Below are positions 1 to 7,721 of a stretch of DNA of 64,000 bases, piece after piece. How positions within the stretch are numbered: position 1 is the stretch's first letter; each line of letters opens with the position of its first letter. A program made the translations under genes and the position numbers. Location of the stretch: the NCBI GenBank assembly GCA_016719395.1, contig JADJZF010000001.1, positions 1-64,000 on the forward strand, written 5' to 3'. Under the pieces are notes generated by a model, which saw only the letters and a list, made by a program, of their open reading frames with translations, ran no database searches and had not been told where the DNA came from. The DNA comes from Candidatus Amarobacter glycogenicus. GTDB lineage: Bacteria > Chloroflexota > Dehalococcoidia > Tepidiformales > Tepidiformaceae.

Positions 1-53
1 GGCATGGCCGAACGGGACTAAGTCGCTGGCCGGGGGGGAAGAATCCTCAGTTT

Positions 54-1253
54 GTGAATATTCCCGTAACATCAGCACCAATGGACCACGGTGCGCGCGA
101 GCACTCGGCCCCGGACTTGCTGTCCGGCCTCGCCGAGATGGCGGTCACCAGCGAATTGCTGGCGGGAAGCGAAGACCTTTCGGACACGCTTCAGCGGCTG
201 GCTCACCGCGCCCGCGAAGTGACCGGAGCCGACTTCGCCGCGATCTCCACCTTCGATGAGACGGGCATCATGACGCGGTTCATCTACGCCGGCATCTCGG
301 AAGACCAGGCCCGCAGGCTGGGCGACCCGCCCCGCGGCCGGGGTCTCCTCGGCGAGCTTGCCGAGCGAGACCGCCCGTTCCGCCTCGCGGATGTCCAGGC
401 CTATTCCGGCTACACGGGATGGCCAGCGGGCCACCCCGACATGTGCGCGTTTCTCGGCGCTCCCATCCGCGCAAACGGCCGGACGATCGGGTCGCTCTAC
501 ATGACGCGGGACCGCGGCCGCGAGCCCTTCAGCGAGGCCGAGGAATCGGCCGCGGCAGTGCTTGCGCTGCAGGGAGCAGTCAGCCTGGCGACTGGCCTGG
601 CCCGGGAACGGCGAGGGCGTTTGTACGTGCTCGAAGAGCGTGGACGCATCGCCCACGACCTGCACGATGGGACGATCCAGGCGCTGTACGCCATCGGTCT
701 AGAGTGCGACTCGCTTTCGAATCGAGAGGACTTCCCCGGCGAGGCCCGCGAGGCGTTCGCAGCAGCCGTGACCCGGATCAACGAGCTCATCGCGGACATG
801 CGCGGCTACATCTTCATGCTCGAGACAGGGACGCCCGCCGCGGAACCCGAACTGACCCGGGACCTCGCTTTTGTCATCCGCCAGATCGTCTCGCCCGCCA
901 TTGCCTCGGTCGTGAACATCTCTGCCGCGGCCCTGCAGGAACTCTCCGCTCGCGAGGCCGAAGACCTGCTCTACATCGCCCGCGAGGCGCTCAGCAACTC
1001 TGTGCGCCATGGGGCCCCGAGCAAGGTTGCTATCGACCTCCGCCAGTCGGAGGATGCGACGATCCTGACAGTCCAGGACAACGGTGTAGGCTTCGACCTT
1101 GCGACCGCGCGGCGGGGGCTTGGCCGTGTCACCATGCAGACCCGCGCCGACCGCCTCGGAGCGACGCTTACTTTGATTGGCATCCCGGGGATGGGCGCCA
1201 CCGTGCGGGTCTCCATCCCGCGTCACAAACCAGCGGAGGACGACGATGAGTGA
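54..1253 (+). CDS. GAF-domain sensor histidine kinase, NarL/DevS type
   Basis: A 399-residue cytoplasmic sensor kinase that starts with GTG. Residues about 45-180 form a GAF sensor domain. The HisKA_3 dimerisation helix carries ERGRIAHDLHDGTIQ (196-209), with His204 as the expected phosphoacceptor. The HATPase_c domain shows the N-box EALSN (311-315), the G1 box DNGVGF (342-347) and a GLG lid at 356-358. There are no membrane helices, so the signal is probably a small soluble ligand, redox state or gas, as in DevS/DosT kinases; which one cannot be told from sequence. Its stop overlaps the start of the response regulator gene by 8 nt, so the two form a coupled two-component operon. Confidence 0.92.
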   Translation: MNIPVTSAPMDHGAREHSAPDLLSGLAEMAVTSELLAGSEDLSDTLQRLAHRAREVTGADFAAISTFDETGIMTRFIYAGISEDQARRLGDPPRGRGLLGELAERDRPFRLADVQAYSGYTGWPAGHPDMCAFLGAPIRANGRTIGSLYMTRDRGREPFSEAEESAAAVLALQGAVSLATGLARERRGRLYVLEERGRIAHDLHDGTIQALYAIGLECDSLSNREDFPGEAREAFAAAVTRINELIADMRGYIFMLETGTPAAEPELTRDLAFVIRQIVSPAIASVVNISAAALQELSAREAEDLLYIAREALSNSVRHGAPSKVAIDLRQSEDATILTVQDNGVGFDLATARRGLGRVTMQTRADRLGATLTLIGIPGMGATVRVSIPRHKPAEDDDE

Positions 1254-1908
1254 AAGCTTCAGAGTGCTCCTGGCGGATGACCACGACATCGTCCGCCAGG
1301 GCCTGAAATCCGTGCTGCGCGGCCACCCCGAGTTCAACATCGTCGCCGAAGCCCGCGACGGCGAAGAAGCCGTCCGCGAAGCGAAGCGTGAACAACCAGA
1401 CCTCGTGGTGATGGATGTCCGGATGCCGAAGCTTGGTGGCATCGAGGCCTGCCGCGAAATCCGGTCCGCGGTGCCGGGAGCGAACGTCCTGATGCTCACC
1501 TCGTACTCAGACGAGACGGCAGTCATGGCCGCCATCGTCGCCGGTGCGAGCGGCTTCATGCTCAAGGAAGTGAACACCGCCGACCTGATCGAGGCGATGC
1601 GGACCGTTGCCCGGGGCGGCAAGACGCTCGATCCCGCCTCATCCGCCACGGTCATCGAGCAGATCCGGCGCGGCAACGTGGTCAGCGAAGAAGACCGCAT
1701 GGTCCAGACGCTCACGGAGCGAGAACAAAAGATCCTCGAACTCGTGGCCGAGGGCCAGACCAACCGCGAAATCGGCGAGCAGCTCTACCTTAGTGAGCGG
1801 ACCGTGAAGCACCACGTCAGCGACATCCTTGGCAAACTTGGGCTGACGCGCAGGGTAGAGGCGGCGACTTTCGCCATCCGCAGGTCGGCGAAGCGGCCCC
1901 CGGACTGA
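1246..1908 (+). CDS. NarL/DevR-type response regulator
   Basis: A 220-residue partner of the upstream kinase. The receiver domain (1-120) has the acidic pair Asp11/Asp12, phosphoacceptor Asp57 in VVMDVRMP, Thr85 and Lys107. The C-terminal LuxR/GerE helix-turn-helix (about 154-215) begins LTEREQKILELVAEG and includes the recognition helix SERTVKHHVSDILGKLGL. The ATG at 1246 was chosen over an upstream in-frame ATG at 1177 because GGAGGA lies at 1235-1240 and protein homology starts here. Target genes are not evident; htpX follows 88 nt downstream behind its own promoter. Confidence 0.93.
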   Translation: MSESFRVLLADDHDIVRQGLKSVLRGHPEFNIVAEARDGEEAVREAKREQPDLVVMDVRMPKLGGIEACREIRSAVPGANVLMLTSYSDETAVMAAIVAGASGFMLKEVNTADLIEAMRTVARGGKTLDPASSATVIEQIRRGNVVSEEDRMVQTLTEREQKILELVAEGQTNREIGEQLYLSERTVKHHVSDILGKLGLTRRVEAATFAIRRSAKRPPD

Positions 1909-1961
1909 CCTCGCGGGACAAGTCTGTCCCTCTTTACCCGTTCCAGAAGGTGTCCCTCGGC

Positions 1962-1967
1962 TATACT
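1962..1967 (+). promoter_or_regulatory. -10 box of htpX
   Basis: TATACT lies 29 nt before the htpX ATG, with GGAGG at 1976-1980 in between. This is the leadered promoter class of this genome. No convincing -35 element is seen at the usual distance. Confidence 0.55.
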
Positions 1968-1996
1968 TGTAGCCGGAGGTTATCCAACTCTCGAAC

Positions 1997-2842
1997 ATGA
2001 ATTTCCTTAAAACCACTGTCCTGCTTGCGACCCTGACGGGCCTCCTGGTGGCGATCGGTGGCCTCATCGGCGGGACGGGCGGAATGATCTTCGCGCTCAT
2101 CTTCGCCGGCGTCATGAATTTCACCGCCTACTGGTTCAGCGACAAGATGGCGCTGCGGATGGCAGGCGCGCACCAGATCCAGGAGAGCGACGACCCGCAC
2201 CTCTTCGCGATGGTTCGCGAGGTGGCAGAGCTTTCCCGGATGCCGATGCCGCGCGTCTACATCATCCAGAACGATTCGCCGAACGCCTTCGCCACCGGTC
2301 GCGACCCGAAGCATGGCGTCGTCGCCGTCACCACGGGCATCCAGCGGCTGCTCACCGACCGCGAACTGCGGGGCGTGCTCGGCCACGAGATGGGCCACGT
2401 GAAGAACCGTGACATCCTCACGAGTTCGATCGTGGCGACTGTGGCGGGCGCCATTTCGATGATTGCCCAGATGCTCATGTGGTCGAGCCTCCTCGGGGGC
2501 CGCCGCGACGAGCAGAACCCGCTCGTGACGCTCGGCGTCATTCTCGTCGCGCCGATCGCGGCGAGCATGATCCAGTTCGGCATCAGCCGTCAGCGCGAGT
2601 ACGCCGCCGACAAGACGGGGGCCGAAGTAACGCGTGACCCGGAAGCCCTCGCCAGCGCGCTGGAGAAGCTGCAGCGGGGCGTCGAAATGCGCCCGATGCG
2701 GGACACGCCGGCCCAGGAGGCGGTCTCGGCGCTCTACATCGTGAAGCCCTTCTCGATGCGAAGCGGAGGGATGAGCAAGCTCTTCAGCACTCACCCGCCG
2801 CTCGAAGAGCGTATCGAGCGCCTGCGCAAGATGCGGTTCTGA
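1997..2842 (+). CDS. htpX: HtpX-family membrane zinc metalloprotease (M48)
   Basis: A 281-residue M48B peptidase that degrades misfolded or damaged membrane proteins at the cytoplasmic face. Two N-terminal transmembrane segments (about 5-25 and 29-48) precede the catalytic domain. The zinc motif HEMGH is at 130-134 and the third ligand Glu201 sits in REYAADKTGAE. Further hydrophobic stretches lie at about 145-165 and 175-195. The length matches the family norm. It is a single gene with its own promoter and a strong hairpin terminator downstream. Confidence 0.95.
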   Translation: MNFLKTTVLLATLTGLLVAIGGLIGGTGGMIFALIFAGVMNFTAYWFSDKMALRMAGAHQIQESDDPHLFAMVREVAELSRMPMPRVYIIQNDSPNAFATGRDPKHGVVAVTTGIQRLLTDRELRGVLGHEMGHVKNRDILTSSIVATVAGAISMIAQMLMWSSLLGGRRDEQNPLVTLGVILVAPIAASMIQFGISRQREYAADKTGAEVTRDPEALASALEKLQRGVEMRPMRDTPAQEAVSALYIVKPFSMRSGGMSKLFSTHPPLEERIERLRKMRF

Positions 2843-2870
2843 TCCTCACCCCGGCGAGTTCACACCACAC

Positions 2871-2898
2871 GAGAGGCGGGCCAACTGGCCCGCCTCTC
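2871..2898. terminator. Hairpin terminator, probably bidirectional
   Basis: A perfect 12-bp stem (GAGAGGCGGGCC pairing with GGCCCGCCTCTC) around an AACT loop, 28 nt after the htpX stop. It has no long T tract. It could also end transcription of a short minus-strand frame ending at 2926. Confidence 0.7.
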
Positions 2899-2925
2899 TG
2901 CCTGTGACGGGGATCTGCCGGCGCG

Positions 2926-3087
2926 TTACCAGCGGGCTTCGTGCTCCTCGATCCAGCCTCACAGGTCGCTGATGACGATCGGCTCGCCGCCATCCGGGCG
3001 GATGGTGCCGCTATAGCTGCGGCCGGGACCAAACCACCCCGAAGCTCTTCGTCCGCCCTCCGCGTAGAATCCCCGGTCACAAGCCAC
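2926..3087 (-). other. Possible small or decayed minus-strand gene with an in-frame TGA
   Basis: On the minus strand a frame reads through WFGPGRSYSGTIRPDGGEPI to VISDL, meets TGA (2959-2961), then continues GWIEEHEARW to TAA at 2926. The second half has GC-rich third positions like neighbouring genes and ends just before a hairpin. No good start or ribosome site is visible; a GTG at 3085-3087 is only a guess. It may be a short protein ending at the TGA, a fragment, or chance. Confidence 0.2.
3065..3070 (+). promoter_or_regulatory. -10 box of the 3106 SDR gene
   Basis: TAGAAT is followed after 35 nt by the ATG, with the Shine-Dalgarno sequence AAGGAG at 3093-3098. Confidence 0.45.
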
Positions 3088-3105
3088 AAACCAAGGAGCC
3101 TCCCC

Positions 3106-3882
3106 ATGTCACTCAACGGACGCATAGCCCTCGTAACCGGCGGCGGCCGCGGGATCGGCAAGGCCATCTCGCTGGCGCTCGCAGCAGATGGGGCGACCAT
3201 CGCCGTGAACTACCGTCGCGACGAGGAATCCGCCCTGGCCACGGTCGCCGAAATCGAAAAGGCCGGCGGCCGCGCGAAAGCCTACTCCGCCTCGGTGGAG
3301 AACTGGGACGAGGACGTTGCGATGGTGGAGAAGGTGCTCGCCGATTTCGGCGCCGTCGACATCCTCATCAACAACGCGGGGATCGCGAGCCGCGGACAGG
3401 GCGTTGCCGATACCGACCCGGCTGAGATGGAGCGAGTCGTCCGGACACACGCCTTCGGCCCACACTACCTCTCGAAGCTGGTCCTGCCATCGATGCGGAC
3501 CCGCCCCCGCGGCGACATCATCATGATCTCGAGCGTCGCGGCGAAGAGCCTCGGCCCGAACGGCGGCCCCTACAACATGGGCAAGGCCGCCATGGAAGCG
3601 CTCGCCATGACGTTGTTCAAGGAAGAACGCAGGAACAACATCCGTGTGAACGTCGTCCGTCCCGGCCTCACTGAGACCGAGATGGGTTCGCGGCTCGCGA
3701 AGGCCACCCAGGGCGTCCAGAGCATGCGCGATATCGATGCGCGGTCGGCCTTCGGGCGCGTTGCTCAGCCGGAAGATGTTGCCAACGTCGTCTGCTACCT
3801 CGTCAGCGAAGGCGCCTTCTACCTCACGGGCCAGACGATCGAGGTCGACGGGGGCGGCATGATGGCCCTGCCCAACCGCTGA
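3106..3882 (+). CDS. Short-chain dehydrogenase/reductase (FabG-like)
   Basis: A 258-residue NAD(P)-dependent oxidoreductase. It has the Rossmann motif TGGGRGIG (11-18), NNAG (89-92), the catalytic Ser at 142-143 and YNMGK with Tyr156 and Lys160. The C-terminal signature YLTGQTIEVDGGG is typical of 3-oxoacyl-ACP reductase-like SDRs. The substrate is unknown. The start at 3106 is fixed by AAGGAG 8 nt upstream; an open frame extending back to 2941 lacks any support. The aldolase-like gene follows after 101 nt. Confidence 0.9.
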   Translation: MSLNGRIALVTGGGRGIGKAISLALAADGATIAVNYRRDEESALATVAEIEKAGGRAKAYSASVENWDEDVAMVEKVLADFGAVDILINNAGIASRGQGVADTDPAEMERVVRTHAFGPHYLSKLVLPSMRTRPRGDIIMISSVAAKSLGPNGGPYNMGKAAMEALAMTLFKEERRNNIRVNVVRPGLTETEMGSRLAKATQGVQSMRDIDARSAFGRVAQPEDVANVVCYLVSEGAFYLTGQTIEVDGGGMMALPNR

Positions 3883-3983
3883 CGCTTCCCAGAAGACGGA
3901 TGATTGGGGTGAAAGACGCCGTTGGGACGCCGGAAGTCGCGGGCCCGGCCGTCTCTCTCCCGCGGGCATGAGAGAGGGGAGCC

Positions 3984-4562
3984 GTGAACACGATCAGCCC
4001 TGAACTGATGGGGACATTTGCCGAGGTAGGGAGGGACCTCTATTCGCTAGGGCTCGTGTCTTCGCACGGGGGGAACCTTTCGGTCCGGGTTGGGCATGAC
4101 ATGTGGATCACCGGGACGGGCACGATGCTGGGGCGCCTTCGAGAGCGCCACATCGCGCTCGTCCGGCCCGATGGTGGCCACGAAGGCCCGCCGCCTTCGA
4201 GCGACACAATGCTGCACTCCACCATCTACGCGCTGGGCGGTGCGCAGGCGGTGGCTCATGCGCACCCGCACCACGCGATTGCCATGACCTTCGAGACCGA
4301 GCGGTTCACGCCGCCGGATTTCGAAGGTCAGCACTTCCTCCAGGATGTGCCGGTCATCGCCCAGGGTCCAAACCAGGTCGCCCAGGTTGCGGCGGCGCTG
4401 CAGTCGCGGCTCGTCGTTGTCCTCCAGGGCCACGGCGCCTACGCCCGCGGACACACGCTGTGGGAAGCGCTCCACTGGATCACCGCTCTCGAAGAGAGCG
4501 CCCACATCGCCTGGCTGCGTAGCCAACTCCGCGCGGCTTCCTCGGATGCCCCCGATCCGTGA
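3984..4562 (+). CDS. Class II aldolase/adducin-family protein
   Basis: A 192-residue protein of the fuculose-phosphate aldolase/adducin fold, starting GTG behind a GAGGGGAG ribosome site. The zinc ligands are visible as HAH (His92, His94) and His150 in QGHGAYARG. The phosphate-binding segments SSHGGNLSVR (26-35) and TGTG (43-46) are also present. Where the family normally has a catalytic Glu in a PSSE motif, this protein has Asp74 in PSSD, so ordinary aldol chemistry may be altered. Its natural substrate cannot be named. It converges with the hydrolase gene at 4584. Confidence 0.85.
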   Translation: MNTISPELMGTFAEVGRDLYSLGLVSSHGGNLSVRVGHDMWITGTGTMLGRLRERHIALVRPDGGHEGPPPSSDTMLHSTIYALGGAQAVAHAHPHHAIAMTFETERFTPPDFEGQHFLQDVPVIAQGPNQVAQVAAALQSRLVVVLQGHGAYARGHTLWEALHWITALEESAHIAWLRSQLRAASSDAPDP

Positions 4563-4583
4563 GAGGACGCCCCGGTGCTGTCC

Positions 4584-5447
4584 CTACTCGGCGAGGAACT
4601 CCCGCACCACCGCGCTGAACGCGTCCGGCTGGTGTAACGGTACCTGGTGGCCCGCATCCGGGATTTCGATGAAACGGCCTTTGGGCAGCCGCTCGACCAT
4701 TTGCTCTGCGATCTCGCGCGAAAGCACCTTGCTCTTTTCGGCTCGGATCACCAGCGTGGGGCACTTGATGTGCTCCAGGCTTTCCCACAGGTATGGGATT
4801 TCCGCGATGGCACCACGGCCGGTGGCCTGGTGGATGGACGGGTCGAAGCGGAAGACGAGGTTGCCTGTCGCCTCATCGAGCACCAGCGAAGCGCCGATCT
4901 GGCGTTCGAGGAACTCTTTTGGCTTCCCGGGATAGAGGCTCGCGAAGTGCTCGATGGCCTCGGCTTCGGTGCTGAAGCCGGGGGCCTTCTGGGCGTCGCC
5001 GGTGCTGCGCCGGATGCCGCGCGCCCCCTGGTCGGCCATTTGCGGCCCCATATCGGCAAGTACCAGGTGGTCCAAACGGTGGCTGTGGTCTCGCGCATAG
5101 GACATCGCCACGCGGCTGCCGATGCTGTGCGCCACCAGGTCGAAACCCTCGAAGTCCATCTCCTCGACGAACCCTCGGAGGTCCATCGCGAAGGCCCAGA
5201 CGAGGTAGCCGCCGGGGGCATGCTCGCTTTCGCCGTGGCCGCGGAGATCCGGCGCGTAAACCGAGTAGCGGTCGGTGAAGCGCTCGGCGATGTGTTCCCA
5301 GTAGCGGCCGTTGTTCATCAGGCCATGGAGGAAAACCACCGGGTCCTTGGCGACATCGCCCCACTGCAAGTAGTGGTGGCGCAGGCCGTGGATGGTGAGA
5401 TAGCCGTCGTGGCCGGTCGCGTGTGGATGTGCGTCGGAGGCAGTCAC
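4584..5447 (-). CDS. Alpha/beta hydrolase
   Basis: A 287-residue soluble serine hydrolase. The oxyanion motif is HGLMNN (41-46), the nucleophile is Ser108 in VAHSIGS, and the catalytic His is about 267 in DAGHQVPLHQP; the acid residue is less clear. The overall pattern resembles the epoxide hydrolase and haloperoxidase-like group, substrate unknown. The GTG at 5445-5447 was chosen because a TATACT box ends 7 nt before it and the N-terminus fits better than the longer frame starting at 5513. Confidence 0.88.
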   Translation of the reverse strand: MTASDAHPHATGHDGYLTIHGLRHHYLQWGDVAKDPVVFLHGLMNNGRYWEHIAERFTDRYSVYAPDLRGHGESEHAPGGYLVWAFAMDLRGFVEEMDFEGFDLVAHSIGSRVAMSYARDHSHRLDHLVLADMGPQMADQGARGIRRSTGDAQKAPGFSTEAEAIEHFASLYPGKPKEFLERQIGASLVLDEATGNLVFRFDPSIHQATGRGAIAEIPYLWESLEHIKCPTLVIRAEKSKVLSREIAEQMVERLPKGRFIEIPDAGHQVPLHQPDAFSAVVREFLAE

Positions 5448-5454
5448 GCCAGTG

Positions 5455-5460
5455 AGTATA
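5455..5460 (-). promoter_or_regulatory. Leaderless -10 box, 4584 hydrolase gene
   Basis: TATACT on the minus strand with 7 nt to the GTG start, so the transcript should begin at or next to the start codon. Confidence 0.65.
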
Positions 5461-5509
5461 CGGGAAGGGCAAGCCCCGGGGACCACTTTCGGCACCGGGA
5501 AAAGTGCCA

Positions 5510-5534
5510 GCACCGGGGGTTATCCCCCCGGTGC
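5510..5534. terminator. Strong GC hairpin after the cupin gene
   Basis: A 10-bp stem, GCACCGGGGG (5510-5519) with CCCCCGGTGC (5525-5534), and a 5-nt loop. It lies 69 nt past the minus-strand cupin stop and just upstream of the hydrolase promoter, so it probably insulates the two. Confidence 0.5.
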
Positions 5535-5602
5535 GCCGGTTGCCACCCGCCCGCGAGAGCTTCAGGTGCTGAGCGAAACGGGCGCACGCCCAGCAGAGCT
5601 GC

Positions 5603-6505
5603 TCAGTCCGTCAGATGTGCACGTCGGGTGCGCGTCGCTGCGAACGCCGAGAGGCCCAGAACGGTGAGGATGAGCCCCGTAGCGGCTGCGTAGGTTGGCG
5701 CGTCCTTTGCCTGTCCGGTCCCGGTATTCGGCGGCGCAGGGGCCACAACGGCGGTTGTCAGCGGCTTCCCCGGGGTGCCCACCCACGTCCATGCCATCGA
5801 CGACGTGCTCTGGCCATCGTTCCGCATCCAGCCGGCGCGGGCTTCATACATGACGCCTTGCGTGCCAGCGGCATACGACTCGACCCCACCGTCCAGGTAC
5901 GCGTAGCCGGTCTGGCCGGCCAGGTGGATCATGAGGTGAAACTCGTTCATGACGTGGTTCGCGGTCCGGTACCCAGCGTCGTACACAGCGGCCATTTGGG
6001 TGATGTCGACGACGGCGGGCGCGTTGAACATCGTCCGCCGCGCGGTTGCGAAGACCTTGATCCCCGGCGCCGAGAGGAAGTGGACATCGGTGACGGCGCC
6101 GACACTGAGGAGCGTTGCCGCGAACAGGCGGGCGGTCTGGGCCGTGCCCGCGTTGCTCAGGATGAGCTTTGCTCCGGCCGGCACGGACATGCCCTTGCCC
6201 GCACCTACGACCTCGGCTTTCCCATCGACAGAAACCGTCAAGTCGCCGTCGAGGACGGAAAGATAGTGCGCCGTCCCGGTGGTGATGACATGAGAGGTCG
6301 CCCCCGGGCCGAAGTCGACAACACTCTGCACGAGGTCGAATGTTGGACCGGGGGTGGCGACGCCCTTGAACGGCACGTTGAGGAGCGACCTGGCAGTCGG
6401 GGCCTGGCCAACGGCCGAGGTCAGAGGAAGGACGCTGGCGAGGAGGGCAAGCGCCATCACCATCAGGAGCCGCCTCGTGGAGGGAATAATTCGTTGCATT
6501 GTCAT
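5603..6505 (-). CDS. Exported cupin-fold protein with LPXTG-like sorting signal
   Basis: A 300-residue secreted protein. It has a signal peptide (about 1-34, MTMQRIIPSTRR then a hydrophobic core ending near SAVGQA). The central region contains beta-rich cupin-like segments with HYLSVLDGDLTV and VPAGAKLILSN, and a second half with HLMIHLAGQTGYAYLDGG. The C-terminus reads PAPPNTGTG, a linker, a hydrophobic helix of about 18 residues and the basic tail RTRRAHLTD, the layout of a sortase substrate (PPNTG in place of LPxTG). Start supported by AAAGGAG 8 nt upstream. Ligand and role unknown; it may act together with the small exported protein upstream. Confidence 0.7.
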   Translation of the reverse strand: MTMQRIIPSTRRLLMVMALALLASVLPLTSAVGQAPTARSLLNVPFKGVATPGPTFDLVQSVVDFGPGATSHVITTGTAHYLSVLDGDLTVSVDGKAEVVGAGKGMSVPAGAKLILSNAGTAQTARLFAATLLSVGAVTDVHFLSAPGIKVFATARRTMFNAPAVVDITQMAAVYDAGYRTANHVMNEFHLMIHLAGQTGYAYLDGGVESYAAGTQGVMYEARAGWMRNDGQSTSSMAWTWVGTPGKPLTTAVVAPAPPNTGTGQAKDAPTYAAATGLILTVLGLSAFAATRTRRAHLTD

Positions 6506-6593
6506 GGGAAGTCTCCTTTCGGGAGCTCGGTCGCGAGGGGTTGGTATGGGGCGGTCGCCGGGAGGCCCGGCTGCTCACGGGTGATGCACGCCG

Positions 6594-6878
6594 CTAACCG
6601 CGACAGGCGGTGACCGTCAGCTTCGGCGGGCTGCCATCGGGCCAGTCGTACGTCACGACGATGCGCGCGTTCACCGTGGAGCCTTTACTGACGAGGTTGG
6701 TCGTAAACGTGGCGGTGAATGGGATGCGAGGGGGGAACGGTCCCCAGTGCTCCATGTGGCACTGAATGTTCGCGACGCACCTGGTTCCGTCGGCGTCCGT
6801 TCCGGTCAGGTGCCCCTGGTTGTTCATCTTGAGCGTGCCGTCGGGGGTGGTGAGTCGGGCCTGGTGCGTGAAACGGGC
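6594..6878 (-). pseudogene. 5'-truncated copy of the adjacent small exported protein
   Basis: Translation of the last 94 codons (ARFTHQARLTTPDGTLKMNN to PPKLTVTACRG) aligns over its whole length with the C-terminal two thirds of the gene at 6946: TTPDGT/TTPEGH, TGTDADGT/TGADTAGT, VANIQCHMEHW/VVNIRRVMDHD and CRG at the end. The signal peptide and first strands are missing, and upstream codons in this frame do not look coding. It is best read as a tandem duplicate that lost its 5' end. Confidence 0.6.
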
Positions 6879-6945
6879 GCTGCCCTGAGGATCAGCGGAG
6901 GCCGACCCGGGCCTGCCCAGAGCCCCGGGGCCCTGACTGCTTCGG

Positions 6946-7395
6946 TCAGCCGCGGCAGACGGACTCGACGGTATAAGCTGGTGATCCAGGCCCTGGCCAG
7001 TCCTCAACGGTGCGGACCATCCGGAAGTTCTCGCCTTTGCCGTGACTGACGCCCTCATAGACGATGAGGTCGTCGAACGGAAACATCGTCGGCCACAGAT
7101 CGTGGTCCATGACGCGGCGGATGTTGACGACGTACTCCGTGCCGGCGGTGTCGGCGCCGGTGTAACGGGCGTTGTAGCGCATAATGGTGTGGCCTTCCGG
7201 TGTGGTGTACCAGACCATGTGGACATCGCCCGTGAGCGTCATCACCAGCCCATTGCAGGGATTCGTCAGAGTGATCGTTGCGGTGAACTTAGTGTTGTTG
7301 GTGACCTCCGCGGAAGCGGACCTGGTGCCAACGCCGACGGTGGTGAGGCTGAGGACAAGCGCGACAAACGCGCCTAACGTCAATTTGCGGACCAT
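6946..7395 (-). CDS. Small exported protein of unknown function
   Basis: A 149-residue protein with a clear signal peptide (MVRKLTLGAFVALVLSLTTV..ASA, about 1-29). The mature part is short and beta-rich (FTATITLTNPCNGLVMTLTG) with Cys residues near residue 47 and the last CRG, which could form a disulfide. No family recognised. The start has AAGGAG 8 nt upstream. A truncated copy follows immediately downstream, so this family has been duplicated locally. Confidence 0.7.
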   Translation of the reverse strand: MVRKLTLGAFVALVLSLTTVGVGTRSASAEVTNNTKFTATITLTNPCNGLVMTLTGDVHMVWYTTPEGHTIMRYNARYTGADTAGTEYVVNIRRVMDHDLWPTMFPFDDLIVYEGVSHGKGENFRMVRTVEDWPGPGSPAYTVESVCRG

Positions 7396-7508
7396 TTTCG
7401 TTCTCCTTGCGGGATACCCCTCCCGCGGGGCTTGGCCGGGCCGAACGCGGCCGATGTGGCCGCCTCATCGCGGCGACGACCGCCAACTGGCGGAGGTGAT
7501 AGGTGCAT
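7380..7508 (-). other. Possible upstream ORF overlapping the 6946 gene start
   Basis: A 42-codon frame begins at an ATG with AAGGAG 9 nt upstream, runs through the leader and stops at a TGA inside the next gene, 16 nt past its ATG. Its Arg/Pro-rich composition (MHLSPPPVGGRRRDEAAT) is not obviously that of a protein. It could control translation or be chance. Confidence 0.25.
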
Positions 7509-7721
7509 TCGATCTCACTCCTTGCCGTTCTAGCCGGTGACCCGCCGGGTGCCTTCGCCCCTGGGCGGGTAGGGCGTCCGGCGAGTCCGCCGGCGCCGCC
7601 ATCCTGAACGCGCGCGTCGGCTGCCGCTTCCGTGGAATTGCGTAATTCCTGGATGTCGCGGAAGTGGCGCGGTGGAGGGATTGGCACGAACTACGCAGGA
7701 GTGAAGCCGGCGGAAGGCCCG
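7396..7721. other. Intergenic leader and spacer
   Basis: No conventional gene seen. It contains the ribosome site of the 6946 gene, the putative upstream ORF, and a perfect short palindrome CCGCCA-AC-TGGCGG at 7480-7493 that could be an operator or hairpin. The rest, up to the end of the regulator gene, looks like spacer. Confidence 0.5.

Noticed and set aside
1..53. Possible end of a gene upstream of the kinase
   Set aside because: A frame ends in TAA at 19-21 (GMAERD) but is too short to judge.
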